From Streptosporangium pseudovulgare (lineage in GTDB: Bacteria > Actinomycetota > Actinomycetes > Streptosporangiales > Streptosporangiaceae), in the NCBI RefSeq assembly GCF_014648055.1, contig NZ_BMQJ01000032.1, positions 1 through 58,142 of the forward strand: 58,142 bases of DNA, given 5' to 3'. Shown here piece after piece: positions 17,872 through 27,653 of the stretch (its first letter is position 1; each line of letters begins with the position of its first letter). The position numbers and the translations under genes were made by a program. Under the pieces are notes generated by a model, which saw only the letters and a list, made by a program, of their open reading frames with translations, was not told the DNA's origin and ran no database searches.

Positions 17872-18722
17872 GTCCCACGACGGAGTTCGTGCTGACGCTG
17901 TCCTGCCCGGACCGCCCCGGGGTGGTGGCCGCGGTCTCCGGCCTCCTGGCCGGGCACGGCTGCAACATCCTGGAGAGCCAGCAGTTCGGCGACCCCGTCT
18001 CCCGGCGGTTCTTCATGCGGGTGCAGTTCGCCTCACCGGTCCCCGAGGCCGAGCTCCGCACGGCCCTCGCCGCGCTCGCCCCGGAGTTCGGCATGGAGCC
18101 CAAGCTGCGGGACACCGCCGTCAAGCCGCGCGTTCTGGTGATGGTCAGCAGGTTCGGCCACTGCCTCAACGACCTCCTCTACCGGACGCGCTCCGGCCTG
18201 CTCGACATCGAGATCGTCGCCGTGGTCTCCAACCACCCCGACATGCGGCCGCTGACCCAGTCGTACGGCATCGACTACCACCACTTGCCGGTCACCGCCG
18301 AGACCAAGGCCCGGCAGGAGGCGGAGGTGCTGGCACTGGTCGACCACTACCGCGCCGACCTGGTGGTGCTCGCCCGCTACATGCAGGTGCTGTCGGAGGA
18401 CCTCTGCGTCAAGCTCGCCGGCAACGTGATCAACATCCACCACTCGTTCCTGCCGTCGTTCAAGGGCGCCAAGCCGTACCACCAGGCCCACTCACGCGGG
18501 GTGAAGCTGATCGGCGCGACCGCCCACTACGTCACCGCCGACCTCGACGAGGGGCCGATCATCGAGCAGGAGGTGGCGCGGGTCAACCACACCCACTCCG
18601 CCGACGACCTGGCCGCCATCGGGCGCGACGTCGAGTGCCAGGTCCTCGCCCGCGCCGTGCGCTGGCACAGCGAGCAGCGGGTCCTCCTCGACGGCCACAA
18701 GACCATCGTCTTCCCCCGCTGA
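17868..18722 (+). CDS. purU: formyltetrahydrofolate deformylase
   Basis: 284 residues, matching E. coli PurU (280). An N-terminal ACT domain (TLSCPDRPGVVAAVSGLLAGH) precedes a formyltransferase-fold hydrolase domain with NIHHSFLPSF and DLDEGPIIEQ carrying the expected catalytic Asn/His and Asp. It hydrolyses 10-formyl-THF to formate and THF, balancing one-carbon pools. An in-frame ATG at 17802 is possible but adds a non-conserved Arg-rich stretch. Upstream GC-rich dyads (ACCCTGCAGGGT at about 17750, GACCC-TCA-GGGTC at about 17779) might be regulatory; no known riboswitch signature is visible. Confidence 0.93.
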   Translation: MSPTTEFVLTLSCPDRPGVVAAVSGLLAGHGCNILESQQFGDPVSRRFFMRVQFASPVPEAELRTALAALAPEFGMEPKLRDTAVKPRVLVMVSRFGHCLNDLLYRTRSGLLDIEIVAVVSNHPDMRPLTQSYGIDYHHLPVTAETKARQEAEVLALVDHYRADLVVLARYMQVLSEDLCVKLAGNVINIHHSFLPSFKGAKPYHQAHSRGVKLIGATAHYVTADLDEGPIIEQEVARVNHTHSADDLAAIGRDVECQVLARAVRWHSEQRVLLDGHKTIVFPR

Positions 18723-18732
18723 GGTCGCCCGC

Positions 18733-18846
18733 CGTTCCGGCCCTCGCCCCGGGAAGGCCGCCGTCCCCCGGGAAGGCCGCCGTTCCACCGGGAAGGCCGG
18801 CCCTCCCGCCTGGAAGGCCGGCCCCCCGCCGGGAAAGCCCGGCGGG
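18733..18846. terminator. GGGAAGGCCG repeats ending in a convergent terminator hairpin
   Basis: Four or five imperfect copies of CCGGGAAGGCCG(C/G)C lie between convergent purU and the prolyl oligopeptidase gene. The last part forms a perfect 9-bp hairpin, 18825-18833 with 18838-18846 around AAAG, which can terminate in both directions. Confidence 0.6.
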
Positions 18847-18866
18847 AGAGCCGGAGAAGGGCCGCG

Positions 18867-20939
<2,073 letters not shown>

Positions 20940-21266
20940 GGCAGGAACCCTACGACCTTCGGCGGCGTCCCGGCATCACCAGCGCGCCGGGCGGAACCGA
21001 TGCGCCGGGAGAGGAGTTAAAAACTGGTAATGCGGGCATAAAACGTACCAGGCGTCTCTCCAGCCTTTTATGGGTGGCGGGAACGACGATGCAGAAGCCA
21101 AACTTGGTGAAGGACGGCGCCGGGGTGATCATCCGCTGGGCCGTCCGGCGGAGGTCATCGTGACGGAAACATCCGGGCCTCAGGAGGGGCCGCCAGTCGG
21201 GGTACGCCACGGCGTACCCTCTCACATGACGACCCTGACGACGTGTGCGGCGGGAGATGCTCGCTG
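20940..21266. other. divergent promoter region between the prolyl oligopeptidase and HNH genes
   Basis: 327 bp. An AT-rich stretch at 21016-21075 separates the two. A 24-codon frame (21089-21163, beginning MQKPNLVKDGAG) is present but weakly supported. A 20-bp palindrome lies at 21200-21219. Confidence 0.5.
21200..21219 (+). promoter_or_regulatory. 20-bp palindrome GGGTACGCC-AC-GGCGTACCC
   Basis: Perfect 9-bp arms with a 2-bp spacer, 47 bp upstream of the HNH gene start. The spacing suits a dimeric repressor operator better than a terminator. Confidence 0.45.
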
Positions 21267-21776
21267 ATGCGCCAGGTCCTGCTCTTGAACGCCACCTACG
21301 AACCCCTTACCACGCTTTCCCTGCACCGGGCCGTCGTGCTCGTGCTGCGGGAGAAGGCCGACGTCGTGCACCGTGACGGGCAGGGCGCCGTGATCCGCTC
21401 GGCGAGCCGTACCCTCGACGCGCCCTCGGTGATCAGGCTGCGCAGGTACGTCCGCATTCCGTACCGGTCGCGGATCCCGCTGACCCGGACAGCGCTGATG
21501 CGCCGCGACGACTACCGCTGCGCCTACTGCGGCCAGCGGGCCGAGACCATCGACCACGTGATCCCGCGCTCCCGGGGCGGCACCCACACGTGGGAGAACT
21601 GCGTGGCCTCGTGCATGCCGTGCAACCACCGCAAGGCCGACCGGATGCTGGAGGAGCTGGGGTGGACGCTCAGCGTCGCCCCGGTGGTGCCGCACGGCGT
21701 CCACTGGCGGCTGATCGGCGCGCACAACGTCGGCGACCCCCTGTGGGCCCCCTATCTCGCGGAGAGCGCGGCGTGA
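21267..21776 (+). CDS. HNH endonuclease family protein
   Basis: 169 residues; GGGAG lies 10 nt before the ATG. The conserved actinobacterial N-terminus QVLLLNATYEPL is followed by an HNH zinc-finger nuclease core: CAYCGQRAETIDHVIPRSRG with ENCVASCMPCNHRKADR. Two CxxC pairs bind structural zinc and DHV...N...H is the catalytic arrangement. The HNH fold is clear but the physiological substrate is unknown for this group. The next gene follows after 30 bp, so co-transcription is likely. Confidence 0.9.
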   Translation: MRQVLLLNATYEPLTTLSLHRAVVLVLREKADVVHRDGQGAVIRSASRTLDAPSVIRLRRYVRIPYRSRIPLTRTALMRRDDYRCAYCGQRAETIDHVIPRSRGGTHTWENCVASCMPCNHRKADRMLEELGWTLSVAPVVPHGVHWRLIGAHNVGDPLWAPYLAESAA

Positions 21777-21806
21777 GCGTCCGCGGGTCCGCGGGGTGAC
21801 GGCCGG

Positions 21807-22628
21807 ATGACCTGGACGTTCACCTCGGACGTCGAGGAGTACGCCAGGGCGGCGGAGCCGCTGCTGCTGCGTGACCCGGTCCGCAACACCATGCCGCTCA
21901 CGGTCCTGCGCGCCATGCGCGCCGGGCTGTGGGGCGAGGACCTGCTGCTGGGCTGGCTGGAGCGCGGCGGCGAGGTCGTCGCGGCGGCGAGCCAGACGCC
22001 GCCCCGCCCCCTGCTGCTCCCCGACGTCCCCGCCGACACCGTGCGCGACCTGGCCACCCGGCTCATCGAGGCGGAGCGGCGGGTGCCCGGCGTCTCCGGG
22101 CCGGCGGAGGCGGCCGAGGCGTTCGCCGCCGCCTGGTGGCGGCCGGAGGCGGGGCGCCGCTCCGAGCGCCTCTACCGGATCGGCGCCCTCCGCGCGCCGT
22201 CGCCCGCCGCCGAGGGCACCGCCCGCACCGCCGTCGCCGCCGACCTCGACCTGCTCGTCGCCTGGAACGTCGCCTTCCAGGAGGAGGAGCACGAGTCCGT
22301 GGCGTTCGACCTGACGCCGCTGGTGGCCAGCAGGATCACCAGGGAGGAGCTCCTGCTGTGGGAGGCGGGCGGCGAGCCGGTCGCGTTCGCCGGTGTCTCC
22401 GCGCCCATCGCGGGCGTGTCCAGGATCGGCCCCGTCTACACGCCGCCCGCCCTCCGCCGCCGCGGGTACGGCACGGCCGTCGCCCACGCCGCGACGGCCG
22501 GGGCGCTCGCCGGAGGCGCCACCGAGGTGCTGCTCTTCACCAACCTGGACAACCCCACGTCCAACGCGATCTATCAGGCGATCGGGTACGTCCCCGTCGC
22601 CGACTACGCCTCCGTCGCGTTCGCGTGA
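21807..22628 (+). CDS. GNAT family N-acetyltransferase
   Basis: 273 residues. The C-terminal half has the acetyl-CoA loop in YTPPALRRRGYGTAVAHAAT and the closing strand TNLDNPTSNAIYQAIGYVPV, a classic GNAT core. The N-terminal half is degenerate, as in two-lobed GNATs. Substrate unknown. It lies 30 bp after the HNH gene and 15 bp before the zinc-ribbon gene, so the three form a probable operon. Confidence 0.88.
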   Translation: MTWTFTSDVEEYARAAEPLLLRDPVRNTMPLTVLRAMRAGLWGEDLLLGWLERGGEVVAAASQTPPRPLLLPDVPADTVRDLATRLIEAERRVPGVSGPAEAAEAFAAAWWRPEAGRRSERLYRIGALRAPSPAAEGTARTAVAADLDLLVAWNVAFQEEEHESVAFDLTPLVASRITREELLLWEAGGEPVAFAGVSAPIAGVSRIGPVYTPPALRRRGYGTAVAHAATAGALAGGATEVLLFTNLDNPTSNAIYQAIGYVPVADYASVAFA

Positions 22629-22643
22629 GTACGCTTGTGTGCC

Positions 22644-22859
22644 ATGCCGCGCTATGAATTCCGCTGCCGCTCCTGCGGCTCCTCGTTCGAGGTCTCCCGG
22701 CCGATGGCCCGCTCCGACGAGCCCGCCTCCTGCCCGCAGGGGCACGACGACACCGTCAGGCTGCTGTCCACGGTCGCCGTCACCGGCGCGTCCGGCGGCG
22801 CCGCCCCCCGCCCCACCGGCGGCGGAGGCGGCTGTTGCGGGGGCGGTTGCTGCGGCTAG
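22644..22859 (+). CDS. FmdB family zinc-ribbon protein
   Basis: 71 residues starting MPRYEFRCRSCGSSFEVSRP. The first CxxC pairs with a later Cys/His (ASCPQGH), the FmdB/CxxC_CxxC_SSSS zinc-ribbon layout. The tail GGGGGCCGGGCCG adds four cysteines. Family members are possible regulatory or assembly proteins; the function here is unknown. An in-frame ATG 9 bp upstream is possible but the conserved family start is at 22644. Confidence 0.9.
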   Translation: MPRYEFRCRSCGSSFEVSRPMARSDEPASCPQGHDDTVRLLSTVAVTGASGGAAPRPTGGGGGCCGGGCCG

Positions 22860-22873
22860 CCGCCCCGGCTCCG

Positions 22874-22900
22874 CCTGACGCCGCCCCGGGCGGCGTCAGG
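22874..22900. terminator. bidirectional terminator hairpin
   Basis: Perfect 12-bp stem (CCTGACGCCGCC, 22874-22885, with 22889-22900) and a 3-nt loop, between the convergent FmdB and WYL genes. Confidence 0.85.
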
Positions 22901-22955
22901 GCGCCGTTCCCGCGGGCTCCGGCGCGCGGGGCCCGCGGGACGGCGCCGGCGGGTG

Positions 22956-23441
22956 TCAGGCCGCCCGCTTGCCCTGGAAGGGCAGGAAGTCGGTGGCCAG
23001 GTGCGGCCGGGCGGGGACGAAGGTCGGCTCGGTGGCGATGATCCGGTCGAACCGGAAGGCCCGGATGCCGCGCCGCAGCCGGCACATGCCCACGAGATAC
23101 CAGTGATCGCGGTGGACCATGCACGTCACCGGGTCGACCTCGCGGACGGTGATGCGGCCCGACACGTCCCGGTAGTGCAGGCGGACCACCATGCGCGAGG
23201 TGATGGCGGCCGCGATGGTCCGGGCCCGGTCGGCCACCGCGTCGGGCATCGGTTCGGTGAGGGTCGCCAGGGTGGTGGCGACGACCTCGTCGTCGAGGTG
23301 CAGCTGTTCGAACGCGTGGCGCAGGCCGAGGCGGGCGGCGGTGGCCTGCGGGCCCGAGCCGAGGTGGGCGAGGGACAGGGCGAGGGCGGCGATTTCGGCG
23401 GTCGTCAGCGGGCTGGCAGGGGACTTCGTGACGTTTGCCAT
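22956..23441 (-). CDS. WYL domain protein without a DNA-binding domain
   Basis: 161 residues. The C-terminal half has WYL-domain motifs: MVVRLHYRDVSGRITVREVD, the name-giving WYLVG and GIRAFRFDRI. WYL regulators are usually ~320 residues with an N-terminal winged helix; here the N-terminus (MANVTKSPASPLTTAEIAAL) is a short helical segment and no HTH frame is visible upstream. It may be a ligand-sensing stand-alone protein or a truncated regulator. Start ATG at 23441; a 10-bp palindrome TTTTCGAAAA sits 30 bp upstream. Confidence 0.82.
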   Translation of the reverse strand: MANVTKSPASPLTTAEIAALALSLAHLGSGPQATAARLGLRHAFEQLHLDDEVVATTLATLTEPMPDAVADRARTIAAAITSRMVVRLHYRDVSGRITVREVDPVTCMVHRDHWYLVGMCRLRRGIRAFRFDRIIATEPTFVPARPHLATDFLPFQGKRAA

Positions 23442-23478
23442 GTCTTCATGGTACGTCCGAACACCGACATTTTTCGAA

Positions 23479-23516
23479 AATCCTCTCGGATGCGATGGGA
23501 CGTATCCGAGAGGATT
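23479..23516 (-). terminator. 13-bp inverted repeat with T tract after ilvD
   Basis: Perfect arms 23479-23491 and 23504-23516 (AATCCTCTCGGAT and complement) with a 12-nt loop. In the minus direction it is followed by TTTTCG, so it looks like an intrinsic terminator for ilvD. The adjacent palindrome TTTTCGAAAA (23471-23480) lies just upstream of the WYL gene and may be an operator. Confidence 0.7.
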
Positions 23517-23574
23517 CCGAGGTCGGAGCGACGGCTGCGACAGCCCCGGCGAGGCGCCGGGGAAACCGGGACGA

Positions 23575-25413
23575 TCAGCGCGACAGCTGCGACAGGTCCC
23601 GCGAGGCGCCGGTGGAGGCCGAGGTGGTCAGCGCGGCGTAGGCCTGCAGCGCGGCGCTCACCGGGCGGTGGCGGTCACGCGGCCGGTAGCCGCCCAGCTC
23701 GGTCAGGAGCCGCTGCCGGCGGGCCGACAGCTCCTCCTCGGAGACCTTCAGCTCGATCGAACGGCCCGGGATGTCGATCTCGACGAGGTCGCCGTCCTCG
23801 ACCAGGGCGATGAGGCCGCCCTCGGCCGCCTCCGGGGAGGCGTGGCCGATGGACAGCCCGCTGGTGCCGCCGGAGAAGCGGCCGTCGGTGACCAGCGCGC
23901 ACGCCTTGCCCAGGCCCCTGCCCTTCAGGAACGAGGTGGGGTAGAGCATCTCCTGCATGCCCGGCCCGCCCTTGGGACCCTCGTACCGGATCACCACGAC
24001 GTCCCCGGCCTTGACCCGGTCACCGAGGATGCCCTCGACGGCCTCCTCCTGCGACTCGAACACCACGGCCGGCCCGGTGAACCTCCAGATCGACTCGTCC
24101 ACCCCGGCGGTCTTGACGATGCAGCCGTCGACGGCGATGTTGCCGTAGAGGACGGCCAGGCCCCCGTCGCGGGTGTAGGCGTGTTCGAGGTCGCGCACGC
24201 AGCCCTCCGCCCGGTCCAGGTCGAGCGACTCCCAGCGGGAGTCCTGGGAGTAGGGCTTGACGGTGCGCACGTTGCCCGGGGCGGCGTGCCACAGCTCCAG
24301 GGCCTCGGGCCGGACGTTCGCCGAGCACGGGTCCCAGGCGTCGAGGACGTCGCCCAGGGTCCCGCCGGAGACGGACCGCGCGTCACGGTGGAGCAGCCCG
24401 GCGCGGTCCAGTTCGCCGAGGATGGCGGGGATGCCGCCCGCGCGGTGGACGTCCTCGACGTGGTACTTGGAGGTGGCCGGGGCCACCTTGCACAGGCACG
24501 GCACCCGCAGGGAGATCTCGTTGATCTCCTTGAGGCCGAAGTCGACCCCGGCCTCGCGGGCCGCGGCGAGGATGTGCAGGATCGTGTTGGTCGAGCCGCC
24601 CATCGCCACGTCCAGCGCCATGGCGTTCTCGAACGCGTCCTTGGTGGCGATGTTGCGCGGCAGGACGCTCTCGTCGTCGTCCTCGTAGTAGCGGCGGGTG
24701 ATCTCCACCAGTTGCCGCCCGGCGTCCTCGAACAGCTTCCTGCGCGCCGTGTGCGTGGCCAGGACCGTGCCGTTGCCCGGCAGCGCCAGGCCGATGGCCT
24801 CGGCGAGGCAGTTCATCGAGTTGGCGGTGAACATCCCGCTGCAGGAGCCGCAGGTCGGGCAGGCGTTCTCCTCCATCTCCAGCAGCTCGGCGTCCGAGAC
24901 GCTGTCGTCGGCGGCCGCCACCATGGGGTCGATCAGGTCGAGCTTGCGGCCCGGCGTCTTACCGGCCTCCATCGGGCCGCCGGAGACGAAGATCGTGGGG
25001 ATGTTGAGCCGGAAGGCGGCCAGCAGCATGCCCGGGGTGATCTTGTCGCAGTTGGAGACGCAGATCAGGGCGTCGGCGCAGTGCGCGTTGACCATGTACT
25101 CGACCGCGTCGGCGATCAGCTCGCGGCTGGGCAGCGAGTACAGCATGCCGCCGTGACCCATGGCGATGCCGTCGTCGACCGCGATCGTGTTGAACTCGCG
25201 CGGGATCGCGCCCGCCTCGCGGATCGCCCCGGCCACCACGTCGCCGACCTCGCGGAGGTGGACGTGCCCGGGGACGAACTGGGTGAAACTATTGGCTACC
25301 GCGATGATCGGCTTGCCGAAGTCACCGCCCGCCACGCCCGTCGCCCGAAGCAGGGCCCGGGCTCCGACCATGTTCCTGCCGTGGGTGACCGTACGTGACC
25401 TGAGGGCGGGCAT
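23575..25413 (-). CDS. ilvD: dihydroxy-acid dehydratase
   Basis: 612 residues, full length for IlvD. Visible motifs: NCDKITPGML, CPTCGSCSGMFTANSMNCL (Fe-S cluster cysteines), MGGSTNTILHILA and GRFSGGTSGLSIGH. It dehydrates 2,3-dihydroxy-isovalerate and -methylvalerate in valine/isoleucine synthesis using an Fe-S cluster. Stand-alone here, away from ilvB/N/C, which is common in actinomycetes. Start ATG at 25413. Confidence 0.96.
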   Translation of the reverse strand: MPALRSRTVTHGRNMVGARALLRATGVAGGDFGKPIIAVANSFTQFVPGHVHLREVGDVVAGAIREAGAIPREFNTIAVDDGIAMGHGGMLYSLPSRELIADAVEYMVNAHCADALICVSNCDKITPGMLLAAFRLNIPTIFVSGGPMEAGKTPGRKLDLIDPMVAAADDSVSDAELLEMEENACPTCGSCSGMFTANSMNCLAEAIGLALPGNGTVLATHTARRKLFEDAGRQLVEITRRYYEDDDESVLPRNIATKDAFENAMALDVAMGGSTNTILHILAAAREAGVDFGLKEINEISLRVPCLCKVAPATSKYHVEDVHRAGGIPAILGELDRAGLLHRDARSVSGGTLGDVLDAWDPCSANVRPEALELWHAAPGNVRTVKPYSQDSRWESLDLDRAEGCVRDLEHAYTRDGGLAVLYGNIAVDGCIVKTAGVDESIWRFTGPAVVFESQEEAVEGILGDRVKAGDVVVIRYEGPKGGPGMQEMLYPTSFLKGRGLGKACALVTDGRFSGGTSGLSIGHASPEAAEGGLIALVEDGDLVEIDIPGRSIELKVSEEELSARRQRLLTELGGYRPRDRHRPVSAALQAYAALTTSASTGASRDLSQLSR

Positions 25414-25529
25414 GAGGCTTCTCCCATCATCGAAACCGTGTCCTCAAATGGTACGGCCACCTCCCAGTGCGTGAGACGTCGTGTCCATTCCACGAGACGG
25501 AGATGTCATACCGCGGGACGGTCCCGCGT

Positions 25530-25560
25530 CCCCCGGCCCCTCACGGGGAGGGGCCGGGGG
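25530..25560 (-). terminator. terminator hairpin after the NERD gene
   Basis: Perfect 13-bp stem (CCCCCGGCCCCTC, 25530-25542, with 25548-25560) and a 5-nt loop, just past the NERD gene stop in its direction of transcription. Confidence 0.8.
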
Positions 25561-25589
25561 GAGAAGCGCGTGACGGAGGCCTGAGGCGG

Positions 25590-26423
25590 TCAGTCCTCGG
25601 GGTAACGGGCGGGCAGCACCTCGGCGGCGGCGCGGTAGATCGTGTCGATCTCCTCCGAGGTCAGTGACCGCTCCCGCTTGGTGATCCACTTGCGGACGCG
25701 GCTGCCGTCGAAGACGTCCACCTCGCGGACGTTGAGGATCTTCCACGGGATCGCCGGGCCGTAGATGGCGAGGGAGGGGATGATCGTGACCTCGCGGCCC
25801 AGCGCCTTGCCGATCAGCTCGCTCGCCTGGGCCGCCTCCCAGCGCGCCTCGTCGAGACGGGGCTTCTGGCTGAACGGGCCGTGGAACAGCTTGCGGTGCG
25901 ACTGGACGCGGACCGGCAGGCGCTTGTCCCACTTCTCGGAGTCGACGGCGTAGACGCCGGTGGGGCCGACGACCAGATGGTCGATCTGGGCCTCGCTGCC
26001 GGGGATGGCCCGGGCGTGCAGGGTGCGGTAGCCGCGCCGTTCCAGCCCCTTGAGCTGCGCCTCCGTGCGCCGTTCCGCGACCGAGGCGCGCCGCCAGGCG
26101 GGCACGGTGGAGTGCGAGCGGGCGCGGACCACGGTGTCGGCGATCGCCGCGAGCACCGCGGCGGTGAGGCCCAGCCGCCAGCTCGCCAGCAGTATCCCCG
26201 CGACGACGCCCACGACGACGGCGATCAGCACGCGCCGGCGCAGGTGGCCGTACCTGGGGTCGTCGAACAGCTCGCGCAGGGAGGCGCGCCTGACGGGCAC
26301 GGGCTCGGGCTCGGGCGCGGGGGGTCGGGGTGCCGGCCTGTCGTCGGCCGACCGGTCACTGACCCAAATCGGTGACGCGTTGTTACCGTCTTCTGGTACC
26401 TGGCCGGAATCCACGTAACTCAC
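25590..26423 (-). CDS. NERD (nuclease-related domain) membrane protein
   Basis: 277 residues with a GTG start. A Pro-rich cytoplasmic N-terminus is followed by a hydrophobic pair (VLIAVVVGVVAGILLASW; LTAAVLAAIADTVV). The NERD domain reads RRTEAQLKGLERRGYRTLH, SEAQIDHLVVGPTGVYAVDS and EKW. The E...D...E/K arrangement (QIDHLVVG, DSEKW) matches the restriction-endonuclease-like fold; nuclease activity of stand-alone NERD proteins is unproven. It is transcribed away from the Pycsar-like effector gene across a 490-bp gap. Confidence 0.85.
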   Translation of the reverse strand: MSYVDSGQVPEDGNNASPIWVSDRSADDRPAPRPPAPEPEPVPVRRASLRELFDDPRYGHLRRRVLIAVVVGVVAGILLASWRLGLTAAVLAAIADTVVRARSHSTVPAWRRASVAERRTEAQLKGLERRGYRTLHARAIPGSEAQIDHLVVGPTGVYAVDSEKWDKRLPVRVQSHRKLFHGPFSQKPRLDEARWEAAQASELIGKALGREVTIIPSLAIYGPAIPWKILNVREVDVFDGSRVRKWITKRERSLTSEEIDTIYRAAAEVLPARYPED

Positions 26424-26915
26424 GGTAGCTGACGCCCCCAGGGGTGCCTAGTATTGGGTTTCTCATACTTTTGTGACCGTCATTGCCCGCTTGGGCCGCA
26501 GGCAACCGGGTATCTACATATTTCCTCTCTAGAGAACCCGGTGTCGCCCGCCGCCGCGCGGACAGCGCGCACGTGCGTGATCTTAGCGCCCAGACGGCCG
26601 GTGACCGGCGTCTTCTCCGTTCCGTGCCGCGTCGCGCGCGGGTCCGCTCCACCGGCCGGACGGGGTTCCGGGGCCGCGCCGTACGGAGGTTCCGCGCCCG
26701 GCCGGGCCGGCCCCCGACCGTCCTTCCGGAGGGGGCGCCGGTTCGCGCCGCGCGGAGTCCCGCCCGCCGGTGAGGCCCCGTGCCGGACCGTGGCGTCCGC
26801 CGGAACCGATACGCGGTACCCCGGTTTCTGATATGACATGCGTTCCTTTTCCGATATCGGGTAAAGGCCCGAGTCGGGCCGGAGACGGTCCTGCCGTTCA
26901 CATTTCGCGGGGGGA
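26424..26915. other. 492-bp divergent intergenic region
   Basis: No credible gene. The first 120 bp (26440-26540) are AT-rich for this genome (TACATATTTCCTCTCTAGAG) and likely hold the NERD gene promoter. The last 80 bp include a CCGATATCGG palindrome at about 26860, upstream of the next gene. The middle is GC-rich and featureless. Confidence 0.5.
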
Positions 26916-27653
26916 ATGGTGCGAAAGGCGCCGGACCAGGCGTTCGCCTATCTCACGGGCCTCCTGGCCGAAGCGCGCGACAGGAGCGGTCGCGCGGACC
27001 GCCGGGCTGCCGCCCTGGCCATGACGGCTCTCACCGGCGGGCTGACGGCCGCCCGGCTGACGCCGCGCGACCTCCCGGCCGAGGTGAGCTGGCTGTGGTG
27101 GGCGGGCCTGTTCCTGTGCGCGATGGCGATCGTGACGCTCGCCGCCGCGCTCTGGCCGTACAGCGCCCGCCGCGCCGCGCGGGCCGTGGAGCGCCGCCGC
27201 TTCTACTCGGCCCGGGTGTCCGCGCCGCGCCCGCCCGCAGGCGGGGCGTTCCCCGCCGGCGCCTTCCGCACCGGTCCGCGTGCCGCCGGTCCGGCCGACG
27301 ACTCCAAAGCCGGGGCCTTCTCCGAGAGCGCCCTCGCCGAGCTTCGCGCCCGCACCGCCGGCCGGGACGCGGGCCGGGACGGGGCCCGGGACGCGACGGT
27401 CCGGGCCGACCGGCTGGTGCGCCGGGCCGGCCGGCTCGGCGCCGTCGCCGACGTCAAGCAGCGCTACGTCCGCCGGGGACTGGTCCTGCTGCTGCTCGCG
27501 GCCTCCTGCTGCCTGGTCTCGGCGGTGGCCGGCGAGCTGATGACGTCGTGGGACCTGTCGGGCAGGCCCATGGCCCCGCCGCCCGTACGGCAGGCCCCCG
27601 AACTCCCGCCCTGGCGCTGCGACCCGGTGGAGGACTGCGGACGCCCGCTCTGA
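26916..27653 (+). CDS. Pycsar-type transmembrane effector family protein (DUF5706-like)
   Basis: 245 residues. The N-terminal helix FAYLTGLLAEARDRSGRADRRAAALAM leads into TM1 and then WLWWAGLFLCAMAIVTLAAALW as TM2. After a Pro/Gly-rich insert comes a helix (LVRRAGRLGAVADVKQRYVRRG) and TM3 (LVLLLLAASCCLVSAVAG). This is the PycTM/DUF5706 layout found in anti-phage Pycsar effectors, which permeabilise the membrane on binding cCMP/cUMP. No adjacent nucleotidyl cyclase is visible, so the defence role is unproven. GGGGGG sits directly before the ATG; a GTG at 26919 is an alternative start. Its stop abuts the stop of the convergent gene (TGATCA). Confidence 0.65.
   Translation: MVRKAPDQAFAYLTGLLAEARDRSGRADRRAAALAMTALTGGLTAARLTPRDLPAEVSWLWWAGLFLCAMAIVTLAAALWPYSARRAARAVERRRFYSARVSAPRPPAGGAFPAGAFRTGPRAAGPADDSKAGAFSESALAELRARTAGRDAGRDGARDATVRADRLVRRAGRLGAVADVKQRYVRRGLVLLLLAASCCLVSAVAGELMTSWDLSGRPMAPPPVRQAPELPPWRCDPVEDCGRPL

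Noticed and set aside
21089..21163. Second 24-codon ORF (MQKPNLVKDGAG...)
   Set aside because: Same length as the 17571 peptide, but no SD, no cassette context and no sequence similarity; likely chance.
26454..26831. 125-codon ORF between the NERD and Pycsar-like genes
   Set aside because: No SD, Arg/Pro/Gly-biased translation, first part reads through an AT-rich promoter region.
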